Shown: in pieces, positions 26,009 to 35,781 of the stretch
How the letters are laid out: every line of letters starts with the position of its first letter
Position numbering within the stretch: position 1 is the stretch's first letter
NCBI GenBank assembly: GCA_963722815.1
Contig: CAVROM010000006.1
Span: forward strand, 186,001-250,000
Source: DASQFQ01 sp963722815
Lineage (GTDB): Bacteria > Actinomycetota > Thermoleophilia > Solirubrobacterales > Solirubrobacteraceae
Length of the DNA: 64,000 nt
Direction: 5' to 3'
The notes under the pieces: generated by a model
Told to the model about the DNA's origin: nothing
The model's input: only the letters and a program-made list of their open reading frames with translations
Database searches by the model: none
Position numbers and translations under genes: made by a program

Positions 26009-27387
26009 GCCCCGACGGTCTCGCGCTCCTCCGCCGGCTTGCGGACGAAGCGCTCGCGGCGCTCGGCCGACGTCGGCTGGCCCATGAAGTCCTCCTTGTA
26101 CGTCTCGGGCGAGAAGTACGCGGCGATCGCCGAGATCGAGCACATGGCCGTGAAGTAGGCGGTCACGAGCCAGATGCCGCTCACGTCGAGCAGCGCGGTC
26201 GCGATCAGCGGCGCGAAGGCGCCGGCGAACACGCCGCCGAGCTGGGCGCTGATCGAGATGCCGCTGTAGCGGATCCGAGTCGGGAACATCTCGGAGAAGT
26301 ACGCGGACTCGGTCGCGTACTGCGCGTCGTGCGCGGTGTTCATCACGAGGATGAACGTAAGGATGATGATCGCCACGGAGCCGGTGCCCAGCAGCGGGAA
26401 GTACACGAGCGCGCAGGCGATCGAGGCGATCGCGCCCCACAGGAACACCGGCCGGCGGCCGACGCGGTCGGTGAGCTTGCCGTACAGCGGGATCACGAAG
26501 CACGACAGCGTCGCGCAGATCACGATCGCGGCGAGCATCACGCTCTTGTCGATCTTCAGCGTGTCGGTCGCGTACGTCAGCGAGAACGTGATCAGCATGT
26601 AGAAGGTGATGTTCTCGGAGCAGCGCATGCCGATCGCGCGCAGCATGTTCTTCGGGTGCTCCTTGATGACTTCGACCGCGGGCGCCTTCTCGCGCTCGTG
26701 CTTCTGCTGCAGCTCGGTGAACGCGGGGGTCTCCTCGATCTTCAGGCGGATGTAGAGGCCGACCGCGACGAGCAGACCGGACGCGAAGAACGGCACACGC
26801 CAGCCCCAGCTCTCGAACGCCGAGTCGCTCAGCGACGTCGACATGATCCAGATGATCGAAGTCGAGATCGCGAGGCCGCCGGCGAAGCCGATCTGCGGCC
26901 ATGAGCCGAAGAAGCCGCGCTTGCCCTTGGGCGCGTACTCGGTGACCATCAGCACCGCACCGCCCCATTCGCCGCCGAGCGCGGCGCCCTGGATCAGTCG
27001 CAGGGCGACCAGCAGGATCGGCGCCCAGATGCCGATCGCGTTGTAGCCCGGCAGCGCGCCGATCAGCATGGTCGCGACGCCCATGATCACGAGCGCAAGA
27101 ACGAGCATCTTCTTGCGGCCGACCTTGTCGCCGTAGTGACCGAAGATCGCGCCGCCGACAGGACGGGCGAGGAAGCCGACGCCGAACGTCGCGAACGAGG
27201 CGAGCGTCGCCACGAGCGGAGTCGCGTCGGGGAAGAACAGCTTGTCGAAGACGAGCGCGGCGACGGTGCCGTAGAGCACGAAGTCGTAGGCCTCGATGAT
27301 CGTCCCGATGGTGCTCGCGACGGCGAGCTTCGCTACCGGGATGTCCTTGCCCGCGTCTTCGCGCGTGACCGTGGCTGAGTCCGTCAT
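26005..27387 (-). CDS. MHS-family MFS transporter (ProP/shikimate type)
   Basis: Metabolite:H+ symporter of 460 aa with 12 predicted membrane segments. Typical MHS features: GTIIEAYDFVLYGTVAALVF in segment one, GDKVGRKKMLVLALVIMG in loop 2-3, and IQGAALGGEWGGAVLMVTEY. The family imports betaines, shikimate, citrate or dicarboxylates. It lies between the cleavage enzyme and the reductase/dehydrogenase genes, so it most likely brings in their substrate. Confidence 0.92.
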   Translation of the reverse strand: MTDSATVTREDAGKDIPVAKLAVASTIGTIIEAYDFVLYGTVAALVFDKLFFPDATPLVATLASFATFGVGFLARPVGGAIFGHYGDKVGRKKMLVLALVIMGVATMLIGALPGYNAIGIWAPILLVALRLIQGAALGGEWGGAVLMVTEYAPKGKRGFFGSWPQIGFAGGLAISTSIIWIMSTSLSDSAFESWGWRVPFFASGLLVAVGLYIRLKIEETPAFTELQQKHEREKAPAVEVIKEHPKNMLRAIGMRCSENITFYMLITFSLTYATDTLKIDKSVMLAAIVICATLSCFVIPLYGKLTDRVGRRPVFLWGAIASIACALVYFPLLGTGSVAIIILTFILVMNTAHDAQYATESAYFSEMFPTRIRYSGISISAQLGGVFAGAFAPLIATALLDVSGIWLVTAYFTAMCSISAIAAYFSPETYKEDFMGQPTSAERRERFVRKPAEERETVGA

Positions 27388-27450
27388 TCGACTGCTCCCC
27401 CGTCTCTTTGTGCAGTTCCCTGCAAGAACGGGTCCCCGGTGGGTCGGTGA

Positions 27451-27858
27451 CTACAAACGTTCGAGTTCCGCGAGCGCGTCGGGCGATGGCGCGCTTTCGC
27501 CCCGTTCGGAGGCGTGGATGAGCTCCGTCACGCGCTCGTGCAGCGGGGTCGGAATCCCTCGTTCCCGGCCCTTCTCGACCACCGCGCCGTCGATCACGTC
27601 TCCCTCCGCGAGCGCCGCCGCCTCGACGCCGAGGACCTCGCCCGGGTGGAGACCCTGCGCGAGGCCGACCTCGTAGCCCTCGCGCCACATGCGCAGCGCG
27701 ACGGTCTTGCCGGCGGGGTTGGCGACCACCTCGGCGTAGGTCTGGCCCGCGACCGCGCCCAAGCCCCTGAGCACGCGGCGCGCGGCGCCGGTCAGCTTGG
27801 CGGCGGTGACGCCGCCGATCGCGCCGCCGCCGACCACGAGCACGGACGCGTCGATCAT
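27451..27858 (-). CDS. Miniature 2-dehydropantoate 2-reductase-like protein (internal deletion)
   Basis: 135 aa against about 300 for the family. The N-terminus is the NAD(P) motif VLVVGGGAIGGVTAAKL. It runs directly into the C-terminal helical domain (GQTYAEVVANPAGKTVALRMWREGYEVG, then a conserved GIPTPLHERVTELIHASERG). The middle about 150 residues, including most of the Rossmann domain, are absent, and the frame is kept. It overlaps the dehydrogenase stop by four bases and remains in the operon. It is probably inactive as a reductase, or a remnant. Confidence 0.7.
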   Translation of the reverse strand: MIDASVLVVGGGAIGGVTAAKLTGAARRVLRGLGAVAGQTYAEVVANPAGKTVALRMWREGYEVGLAQGLHPGEVLGVEAAALAEGDVIDGAVVEKGRERGIPTPLHERVTELIHASERGESAPSPDALAELERL

Positions 27859-28775
27859 TCCGCGAGCAGCCTCGCCAGCGCGGCGTAGCGGCGGTCGCGC
27901 TCGAGCAGCAGCCGGTCGCGCTCCTCGTCGGAGTAGTCCTCGAACCCGGCGCCTGCCTTCGCGCCGACACGCCCCGCTTCCGCGAGCTCGACGAGCTCTT
28001 GTGGCGGCGCGAACGCCGGCCCGAGGTCGCGCTCGAGCGTCTTGTAGACGCCGACGTAGGTGTCCAGCCCCGCCATGTCGGCGATCTGGAACGGGCCGAA
28101 GAACGGGAGCCGGAAGCCGAACGTGCTGCGGACGATCGTGTCGAGGTCCGCGCGCGTGGTCTGGCCCTCGGCGACGATCGCCAGCGCCTCGCGCAGCAAC
28201 GCCATCTGCAGGCGGTTGGAGACGAAGCCGGCGCGGTCGGCGACCTCAGCCGGTTGCTTGCCGACGTCGCGCAGCAGCGTGACGACACAGGTCACGACCT
28301 CGTCGTCCGTCACGGGCCCCCTGATCACCTCGATGCCGGGCGTCCATTCCGGCGGGTTGAACCAGTGCACGCCGAGGAAGCGCTCGGGCCGCTCGACGCT
28401 CTCCGCCAACCCCGCGATCGGCAGTGACGAGGTGTTGGTGGCGATGATGCCGTCGGTCGCCTGCGACGCCAGGGCGAGGATCTCGGACTTGAGCTCCGGG
28501 TCCTCGGGAACCGCCTCGATCACCAGGTCGGCGCCGTCGACCGCGGCCTCGACGTCGCGCGCCGCGGCCACCTCCGCGCGCAGCGCCTCCTCGCCCAGCA
28601 ACCCGGCCTCGACGTGACCCTCCGTCCGCTGTCGCAGGCGCTCGAGCGCCTGCTCCGTCAGCTCCGCCGACGCGTCGGCCAGCCGCACCGTGAGGCCGGC
28701 GCGCGCGAAGTGCCCGGCGATCCCGCCGCCCATCGTCCCGCCGCCCAGCACCGCAACCGTCTCCACGCCGAACAC
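27855..28775 (-). CDS. 3-hydroxyacyl-CoA dehydrogenase family protein (possible L-carnitine dehydrogenase)
   Basis: NAD-dependent beta-hydroxy acid dehydrogenase, 306 aa, GTG start. NAD motif VLGGGTMGGGIAGHFARAG (residues 9-27), IATNTSSLPIAGL, catalytic His in GVHWFNPPEW, and the C-terminal dimerisation domain with GFVSNRLQMALLREAL and VGAKAGAGFEDYS. The family includes beta-hydroxybutyryl-CoA and L-carnitine dehydrogenases. With BKACE and an MHS importer, oxidation of a free beta-hydroxy acid to its keto form is a reasonable inference. It is the first gene of the operon, divergent from the histidine kinase 45 bp away. Confidence 0.87.
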   Translation of the reverse strand: MFGVETVAVLGGGTMGGGIAGHFARAGLTVRLADASAELTEQALERLRQRTEGHVEAGLLGEEALRAEVAAARDVEAAVDGADLVIEAVPEDPELKSEILALASQATDGIIATNTSSLPIAGLAESVERPERFLGVHWFNPPEWTPGIEVIRGPVTDDEVVTCVVTLLRDVGKQPAEVADRAGFVSNRLQMALLREALAIVAEGQTTRADLDTIVRSTFGFRLPFFGPFQIADMAGLDTYVGVYKTLERDLGPAFAPPQELVELAEAGRVGAKAGAGFEDYSDEERDRLLLERDRRYAALARLLAE

Positions 28776-28820
28776 GTACCCCTCTCATCTGGCTCTCACC
28801 CACCGCGCTAGCGTCGGGTC

Positions 28821-30074
28821 ATGTCTGCGCGCCTGCGGGTCACGCTCGTCTTCACGGCCGTGATGGCGGTCGTGCTGCTCGGTGCCGGCCTGTTCCTGTA
28901 CCTGCGGCTGGGGCACGAGCTCGACGCGGGCATCGAGCGCAACCTGGAGGCGCGCGCGGGAACGTTCAGCGATCGGGACGACGACGCCGTCGCGCAGGTC
29001 CTCGACACATCGGGCCGCGTCGTGCAGTCGACCGACGAGGCGGGGCGGGCGCCGCTGCTGAGCAGCGAGCAGCTGCACGAGGCGCTCGACGACGAGGTGA
29101 CCGTCGACCGCGAGCTCGACGACGACCGCTACCGGCTGCTCGGCACCGAGTCGGGCGGGCGCGTGGTGGTCGTGGGCGAGTCGCTCGACGACCGCGACGA
29201 GGCGGTCGCCAGCCTCGGCACGCTGCTGCTGATCGGCGGGCCGATCACGCTCCTGCTCGCCGCCCTCGCGGGCTACGGCGCCACCGCCGCGGCGCTTCGG
29301 CCGGTCGAGCGCATGCGCGCCCGCGCGGCGCAGATCGAGGCCGCCGAGCCGGGAGCGAGGCTGCCGGTCCCGCCCGCCGACGACGAGATCGGGCGGCTGG
29401 GCGCGACGCTCAACGCGATGCTCGACCGCATCGAGGCGGCGTTCCAGCGCGAGCGGACGTTCGTGGCGGACGCGAGCCACGAGCTGCGGACGCCGCTCTC
29501 GATCCTGCGGACCGAGCTCGAGCTCGCCCTCAGCCGCGGGCGCACGAACGAGGAGCTGGTGGCCGCGCTGCGGTCCGCGAGCGAGGAGACCGACCGGCTC
29601 GTCGCCCTCGCCGAGGATCTGCTCGTGATCGCCCGCAGCGACCAGGGGGAGCTGCCGATCCGCGCCGAGCTGCTGCGCGCCGCCGAGCTGCTCGAGCGCG
29701 TGCGCGACCGCCGCGCGCCCGAGGCCACGATCGCGGCCGGCGCCGACGGGCTCGTCGTGCGCGGCGATCCGCTGCGGCTCGAGCAGGCGCTCGGCAACCT
29801 GCTCGACAACGCGCGCCGCCACGGCAGCCCGCCGATCGAGCTCGCGGCCGAGGCGCGCGACGGAGCGGTGCGGCTGCACGTCCGCGACGACGGGCCGGGG
29901 ATGCCGGACGGGCTCGCCCCCTTCGAGCGCTTCACCCGTGGCGACGCGGCCCGCGGGCGCGGGGGCGCCGGCCTCGGGCTGGCGATCGTCGCGGCGATCG
30001 CGCGCGCCCACGGGGGAGACGTCGGCGCCTGCGGCGCCGACGTCTGGATCGAGCTCCCGGGTCAGTCCTCGTGA
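28821..30074 (+). CDS. Sensor histidine kinase (EnvZ/OmpR-type partner)
   Basis: Membrane sensor kinase, 417 aa. Two membrane helices (residues about 8-28 and 137-157) flank a periplasmic sensor domain. A HAMP region follows with PVERMRARAAQIEAAEPG. The H-box is FVADASHELRTPLSILR. The N-box is LGNLLDNARRH and the G-boxes DDGPGMPDG and GGAGLGLAIVAAIARAHGG. It lies upstream of the response regulator at 30622, with a PepSY gene on the opposite strand between them. Its end overlaps that PepSY gene by 13 bp. Confidence 0.92.
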   Translation: MSARLRVTLVFTAVMAVVLLGAGLFLYLRLGHELDAGIERNLEARAGTFSDRDDDAVAQVLDTSGRVVQSTDEAGRAPLLSSEQLHEALDDEVTVDRELDDDRYRLLGTESGGRVVVVGESLDDRDEAVASLGTLLLIGGPITLLLAALAGYGATAAALRPVERMRARAAQIEAAEPGARLPVPPADDEIGRLGATLNAMLDRIEAAFQRERTFVADASHELRTPLSILRTELELALSRGRTNEELVAALRSASEETDRLVALAEDLLVIARSDQGELPIRAELLRAAELLERVRDRRAPEATIAAGADGLVVRGDPLRLEQALGNLLDNARRHGSPPIELAAEARDGAVRLHVRDDGPGMPDGLAPFERFTRGDAARGRGGAGLGLAIVAAIARAHGGDVGACGADVWIELPGQSS

Positions 30075-30581
30075 TCCGGCTCGACCGAAGGGTCTTGAAC
30101 TGGGCGTCGAGCCGCACGTCGACCTGGCTGTGGTCGCCTTCGTCACCTCGACCTCGTACGTCGCGCCGTGCTCGCCGTCGCGCTCCGCTCCGGTCACCTT
30201 GCCGCCACCGGTCTCGGCCAGCGCGGCCTTCGACGCGCGGTCGAGCGTCGCTCCTGTCAGGGGCTGGTCGTCGTCGTCGCCTGCGTCCTCACGGTCGGGC
30301 TCGGCTGCGACGACCTTGAACTGGTCGTCCAGGCGCACGTCGACCTGGCCGCCGCCGTCCTTCGTCACTTCGACCTCGTAGGTGGCGCCGTTCTCGCTGT
30401 CGCGCTCGGTGTCGGTCACTTTCCCGCCACCGGTCTCGGCCAGCGCGGCCTTCTCGGCGCGGTCGTAGGTGCTACCGCTGAGGTTGTCGTTACCGGAGCT
30501 CGCGCCGGCGAGCGCGGCGCCGCCGAGGGCGAGCGCGGCAAGGCCGGCGACGATGAGGAGTGTCTTCTTGAATTCGTCATG
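30062..30581 (-). pseudogene. PepSY-domain exported protein with two repeats (frameshifted)
   Basis: Small exported protein of about 170 aa when repaired. A signal peptide (LLIVAGLAALALGGAALAG) is followed by two PepSY repeats, each with AALAETGGGKVT, GATYEVEVTK and a VDVRLDDQFK-like end separated by an Asp-rich linker. Three frame breaks are apparent: near 30565 (after the ATG), near 30135 and near 30090. With these repaired it ends VEPDHED. PepSY proteins are commonly targets of adjacent OmpR-type systems, and it is divergent from the regulator at 30622. Confidence 0.7.
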
Positions 30582-30621
30582 CCCGCATCGTGCTGCGGGC
30601 AGATGAGAGAGCAGTGAGCCC

Positions 30622-31306
30622 GTGCGCGTGCTGATCGTCGAGGACGAGGTGAAGCTCGCGGCGCTGATCCGCCGCGGCCTGCGCGACGAGGGGATGCTCG
30701 CCGACGTCGCCGTCAAGGGCGAGGATGCGCTGTGGATGGCAGCGGCCACCGCCTACGACGCGATCGTGCTCGACGTGATGCTTCCCGGGCTCGACGGCTT
30801 CGAGGTCTGCAGGCGGCTGCGCGATGACGGCGTGTGGTCGCCCGTGGTCATGCTCACCGCGCGCGACGCGGTCGAGGATCGCGTCGCCGGGCTCGACGGC
30901 GGCGCCGACGACTACCTCGTCAAGCCGTTCTCGTTCGCGGAGCTCGTCGCGCGGCTGCGCGCGCTCGCGCGCCGCGGCCCGGTCGAGCGCCCGAGCGTGC
31001 TGCAGGCGGGCGACCTGCGGCTCGACCCGGCGACCCGGCTCGTCCACCGCGGCGACACCGAGATCTCGCTCTCGGCCAAGGAGCACGCGCTGCTCGAGAC
31101 GTTCCTGCGCCGCCCGCGGCCAGGTGCTCGACCGCTACCAGCTGCTGGAGCATGCCTGGGACTACGAGTACGAGAACCGCTCCAACGTGGTCGACGTCTA
31201 CGTCCGCTATCTGCGCGAGAAGGTCGACCGCCCGTTCGGGGTCGAGTCGATCGAGACGGTCCGCGGCGTCGGCTACCGGCTTCGCGCCGACGGGGGCCGG
31301 AAGTGA
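30622..31306 (+). pseudogene. OmpR-family response regulator (frameshifted)
   Basis: Two-component response regulator, about 227 aa when repaired. The receiver domain shows VLIVEDEVKLAALI, the phospho-acceptor Asp in AIVLDVMLPGLDGFEV, MLTARD and DDYLVKPFSF. The winged-helix output domain continues in a different frame after about 31120 (QVLDRYQLLEHAWDYEYENR, SIETVRGVGYRLR), caused by one extra base in a GCCGCCCGCGG run. GTG start. It probably pairs with the kinase at 28821. Its stop overlaps the next gene start (GTGA). Confidence 0.85.
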
Positions 31307-32076
31307 GAGCGCTGCTGCTCGCCGCGCTGCGTGCTCTTGGTCGCGGCCGACGGCGCGTCGGCCGCGGTCGTGTGGGCGGTCGGCGACGGCGGCAACGGCA
31401 GCGCGGAGGCCAGGCGCGTGGCCGGCACGATCGCCGCCGACCACCCGCGCCGCGTGCTCTACCTCGGCGACGTCTACGAGCACGGCACGGCCGACGACTT
31501 CCGCACGCGCTTCGCCACCGTCTACGGCCCGCTCGCGAGCCGCATGGAGCCGACGCCCGGGCAACCACGACTGGCCGAACCACCGCACCGGCTACGACCC
31601 GTACTGGCACAAGCCGCACCACTACTCGTTGAGCGTCGGCGGCTGGCGGATCGTCAGCATCAACAGCGAGACGCCCGACAACCGCGCCCAGCTCCGCTAC
31701 CTCGCGCCGCCGGCTCGCCGGGCGCCGCTGCTCGATCGTCTTCATGCACCGCCCGCGCTTCACCGCCGGCGCGCACCACGACGAGGAGCGGGTCGTCGAC
31801 CGGATCTGGCAGACGCTGCGCGGCCGCGCCCGGCTCCTGCTCGCCGGCCACGACCACAACCTCCAGCGCTTCAAGCGCGTCGACGGCACGACACAGTTCG
31901 TGATCGGCGCCGGCGGCCGCGAGCGCTACGCGGTCAACGGCGCCGACCCGCGGCTCGCGTACTCGAACGACCGGGTCGACGGCGCGCTGCGGATGCAGCT
32001 GCGGCCCGGAGTCGCGCGCCTGCGCATCGTCCGGGCCGACGGCCGCATCCTGGACCGCTCAACGGTCCGCTGTTAG
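31303..32076 (+). pseudogene. Exported metallophosphoesterase (several frameshifts)
   Basis: Acid-phosphatase/calcineurin-like phosphoesterase of about 255 aa when repaired, with a signal peptide. Metal-site motifs are scattered over three frames: VWAVGDGGNG and LYLGDVYEHG near the start, PGNHDWPNHRTGYDPYW after about 31560, and MHRPRFTAG and LLLAGHDHNLQRF after about 31730. At least three indels (near 31340, 31560 and 31725) are needed to rejoin them. Either a decayed gene or poor local sequence. Confidence 0.75.
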
Positions 32077-33255
32077 GGCTGCAGCACGATCTTGATCGCG
32101 CCGTCCTGCTTCTTCTGGAACGTCTCGTAGGCCCCCGGCGCCGCGTCGAGCGGCAGCCGGTGCGTCGCGAAGTCGTCGACGCCGAGCGGGTCGCTCGTCC
32201 TCGAGCAGCGGCATGATGTCGTCGATCCAGCGCTTGACGTTGGCCTGGCCCATGCGCAGGTTGATCTGCTTGTCGAACATGGTCATCAGCGGCAGCGGGT
32301 CGAGCATGCCGCCGTAGACGCCGGAGAGCGAGATCGTCCCGCCGCGGCGGACCGCGTCGATGGCGGCGTTGATCACGCCGAGGCGGTCGACGCCGGCCTT
32401 CTGCATCATCTGCGCCGCCAGCGCGTCCGGGATCAGGCCCGACGAGCTTCTGCGCCGCCTCGCCGATCGGCGCGCCGTGCGCCTCCATGCCGACCGCGTC
32501 GATGACCGAGTCGGGCCCGCGGCCGTCGGTCAGCTCGCGGAGCGCCTCGGCGATGTCCTGTCGTGATCGGAGTAGTCGAGCACCTCGATCCCGTTCGCGC
32601 GGGCGCGGATGATCCGCTCCGGGACGAGGTCGATGCCGATCACGCGGGCGCCGTGGTGCTTGGCGACGCGCGTGCACATGTCGCCGATCGGGCCGAGGCC
32701 GAACACCGCGACCGTCCCGCCCTCGGGGATGTTGGCGTACTCGACCGCCTGCCACGCGGTCGGCAGCACGTCGGAGAGGTAGAGGAAGCGATCGTCGCTC
32801 GGCCCCTCGGGCACCTTGATCGGGCCGTACTGGGCCTGCGGCACGCGCAGGAACTCGGCCTGGCCGCCGGGGACCTGGCCGTAGAGCTTCGTGTAGCCGA
32901 ACAGCGAGGCGCCCATGCCCTGATCGCGGTTCTGGGTGGTCTCGCACTGCGACTGCAGGCCGTGATCGCACATGAAGCACGAGCCGCAGGAGATGTTGAA
33001 CGGGATCACCACGCGATCGCCCTTGGCGATGTGGGTGACCTCGGCGCCGACCTCCTCGACGATGCCCATCGGCTCGTGGCCGAGGATGTCGCCCTCGCCC
33101 ATGAACGGGCCGAGCACCTCGTAGAGGTGCAGGTCGGAGCCGCAGATGCCGGTCGACGTGATGCGGACGATCGCGTCGGTCGGGTGTTGGATGCTCGGGT
33201 CGGGGACGTTGTCGACGCGGACGTCGCGCTTCCCATGCCAGGTGACAGCTTTCAT
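32073..33255 (-). pseudogene. Zinc-dependent alcohol dehydrogenase (several frameshifts)
   Basis: Medium-chain dehydrogenase of about 390 aa, closest in look to glutathione-independent formaldehyde-dehydrogenase-like proteins. The catalytic-zinc region is TSTGICGSDLHLYE and GHEPMGIVEEVG. Structural-zinc cysteines are in CGSCFMCDHGLQSQCE. The NAD motif is VAVFGLGPIGDM. Frame breaks fall near 32560, 32440 and 32200. The C-terminus AIKIVLQP ends at 32073, overlapping the stop of the convergent phosphoesterase gene. Confidence 0.8.
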
Positions 33256-33290
33256 GCCCTGGCGCTACCCAGCTCGTGGGGCGCGAAAAG

Positions 33291-33818
33291 CTATCCGGCC
33301 CAGCGCTGCGCGCGGCCCAGGATCTCGGCCACCACCGCGCCCTTGGCGGTGGAGTAGTCGTTCGTCGCCTCCCACTCCCGGCGCGCCAACTCGCGCTTGG
33401 TGTCCTCGTAGAGACGCCGGTCGTCGGGGTTGTGGCGGAGCCAGTCGCGGAACAGGAGGCGGATGCGCGCGGCGTCGCTGCCCTCGCTGTAGACGTGGAC
33501 GTGGACGTCCTGATCCGGCGTCCGGAACATCCGGTGGCCGGGCTGGCGGAGGCGGATGGAGAAGCCGGCGCGCTCGAGCGCGGGGGCGTAGGCGGGCTCG
33601 TCGTCGGCGTCGTCGACGGTCACCAGGACGTCGACTATCCCCTTGGCGCCAAGGCCGGGGACCGCGGTGGAGCCGAAGTGCTCGATCCGGCGCGCGTCGG
33701 GGAGGGCCTGGCGCAGCGCGGCGTCGACCTGCTCGAAGCGCGCGGTCCACGCAGGGTCGTAGTCCTCGATGACGATGTCGCGCTTCTCCGGCCCGCCGAT
33801 GAACACCGCATCGTCCAC
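33291..33818 (-). CDS. GrpB family protein (UPF0157)
   Basis: 175-aa nucleotidyltransferase-fold protein of the GrpB family. Conserved segments are IVIEDYDPAWTARFEQV, RIEHFGSTAVPGLGAKGIVDVLV and FRDWLRHNPDDRRLYEDTK. Members are sometimes fused to dephospho-CoA kinase; the molecular role is unknown. It stands alone between two damaged genes but is itself intact. Confidence 0.9.
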   Translation of the reverse strand: MDDAVFIGGPEKRDIVIEDYDPAWTARFEQVDAALRQALPDARRIEHFGSTAVPGLGAKGIVDVLVTVDDADDEPAYAPALERAGFSIRLRQPGHRMFRTPDQDVHVHVYSEGSDAARIRLLFRDWLRHNPDDRRLYEDTKRELARREWEATNDYSTAKGAVVAEILGRAQRWAG

Positions 33819-33847
33819 TGGCGCGCAGTCTCCTCCGTCCGGGCGCC

Positions 33848-35339
33848 TCAGGGCAAGGGCGATTCGTCCAGCCGCTCGCGCCGCGCGGTCGCGTTGCCCG
33901 AGCCGGGGTCGATCTCGACCAGATCGACCGCGAGCGGGGCGAAGCTCGGCGTCGTCTCGTAGGTGACGCGGGCGATGCCGACCTTGCTCTTCTCCTTGAG
34001 GTTGCCGGTCCCGCCCGCGCCGACCGTGCCGGCGTTGATGATCGTGGCGCCGGGGGTGCGGGTGAGCTCCTGATGGTGCGTGTGGCCGACGAGGAAGAGG
34101 AGCGGCTGGGCGCGGTTCTCCTCGTCGAGCTCCTTGAGGGCGTCGGGCAGCAGCGCGGGGTTGTGGACCATCACGATGTCGAGGTCGTCGCGGAGCGGGC
34201 GCAGCCAGGTCGCGAAGCGCTCGATCTCGGCTTGGTCGGGCTTCTGGAAGATGTCGTCGAAGTTGTCGCCGGCGCTGCGCTCGTACGGATCGTCGTAGCC
34301 GGCCACCCGGATCCCCTTGATCTTCACGATCGGCTCGCCGCTCGTTTGGCTGTGCCCGTCGAGGCGGCCGGTGCGGGTGAGGACGATCGCGCCGTCGCGG
34401 GCGAGCCGGTTGGAGAGCTGGTCGGAGTCGTGGTTGCCGGGGACGAACACGAACGGGCTGCCGGTGTGGATGACGCGGCTGACGACGGAGGCTTCGACCG
34501 GGCTGCCGCGGTCGGTGAGGTCGCCGGGGAAGAAGACGGGGCCCTTGGCGGCGGTTCGTTCGAGGATCGGGATCGCGACGATGTTGTTGTGGAGGTCGCT
34601 GGCGAGCGTGAAGCGCGGGCGGTCCTCGAGCGCGGGGCGGTTGCCGGGGGCGGTGACGAGGCGCGCGAGGCCGACGAGCTGGGAGTTGAGCTCCTGGTCG
34701 AGCGCCTGCGAGCCGCGCTGGGCGGCCTCGACTGCGCTGAGCGCGCGCGGGATGTCGGGGCCGAAGGCGTAGTACTGCGGCGCGTCGATCTGGCCTCTTG
34801 GCGGCAAGAAGATGCCAACGCTGCGGCCATTATCACCGCCGTGGCTATCGCGGCCGACCGTGTATCTCAGCTTGGGCGTCGCCCCACCGCGCACCGCGAA
34901 CGCGGTCAGCACGCCCAGCGAGCCACCGCACAAGCAGCACGGTGAGGATGAGGTTGCGAAGGTAGGTGGCGATCCCGTCGCGCGCCTCCTTGCGGACGCG
35001 GTCGACGTCGATCCGGTGGCCGGTGGCGACCTTCTTGACGGTGTTGCGGTCGATCGTGCGCAGGTCGACGCGCAGTCGCGCGGGCAGCCGGATCGCCTCG
35101 AAGCGCGCGCCCCAGTCCACGAGCGGCACATAGACGTCGAGCGCGCCCTTGTGGCCGGGGGAGACGCTGAGCTTGATCGTGCCGACGCTGAGCGCGCGGT
35201 CCTGGTGGAAGCTGACGAGCGCGAAGTAGCCGCCGGCCAGCGTGGCGACGACGATCGCGGCGATCGCCGTGACCCTCAGGAGCGCGCGAGAAAGTCTCTG
35301 AGCGCGTTCGTAGTCGACCAGAAGGCGAGCTGTTGCCAT
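33848..35339 (-). pseudogene. Membrane-anchored metallophosphoesterase (frameshifted)
   Basis: About 497 aa when repaired. An N-terminal membrane helix (VTAIAAIVVATLAGGYFALV), an extracytoplasmic beta domain, a second hydrophobic stretch and a C-terminal calcineurin-like phosphoesterase domain. The metal-binding motifs are ASDLHNN, PGDLTDRGS, VFVPGNHDSDQL, VMVHNPAL and FLVGHTHHQ. The frame breaks near 34925. The start ATG at 35339 lies inside the end of the NUDIX gene. Targets are unknown; such proteins often act on phospholipids or nucleotides outside the membrane. Confidence 0.82.
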
Positions 35340-35781
35340 GGGATCTCGTCGGGCGCGAAGGCCTCGACCTGTAGTGCCTCGGGGGTGGTCTGGGGTTGTT
35401 GTCGATCTGCGCGGCGAACACGATCAGCACGACCCGTTCGTCGGGTCTCGAGTACACGCCCACCAGATCGCCCAGCTCCACGTCGGCTTCGATCTCCTCC
35501 CGCGCCTCCCTTCGGGCCGCCTCCTCGACCGACTCACCGAGGTCAACGAAACCGCCGGGGAAGGTCCACAGGTCCTTGCCGGGATCGAAGCCTCGGCGCA
35601 GCAGCACGATCTCTCCGGCCGCCGTCACCGGGATCGCCGCCGCGACCGGCTTCGGGTTATAGAAGGCGCCGTAGCCGCAGTGCTGGCAGCTGATCGAGCG
35701 CGGGTAGTCGACCTCGGCCGCCTTTCCGCAGCGCGGGCAGAAGCGCGCCTGCTCGAGCGCCGGGTTAAGGCCGTCGCTCAT
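35276..35781 (-). pseudogene. NUDIX hydrolase with zinc ribbon (frameshifted near the end)
   Basis: About 168 aa when repaired. An N-terminal zinc ribbon (CPRCGKAAE ... CQHCGYGAFYNP), as in NudC-type NADH pyrophosphatases and related enzymes. The NUDIX box is complete: GGFVDLGESVEEAARREAREEI. After IVFAAQIDNNP the frame breaks near 35390 (one base missing in a C run). Restoring it gives a normal C-terminus ending at 35276. It overlaps the GNAT gene by 17 bp at its start. Confidence 0.82.
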
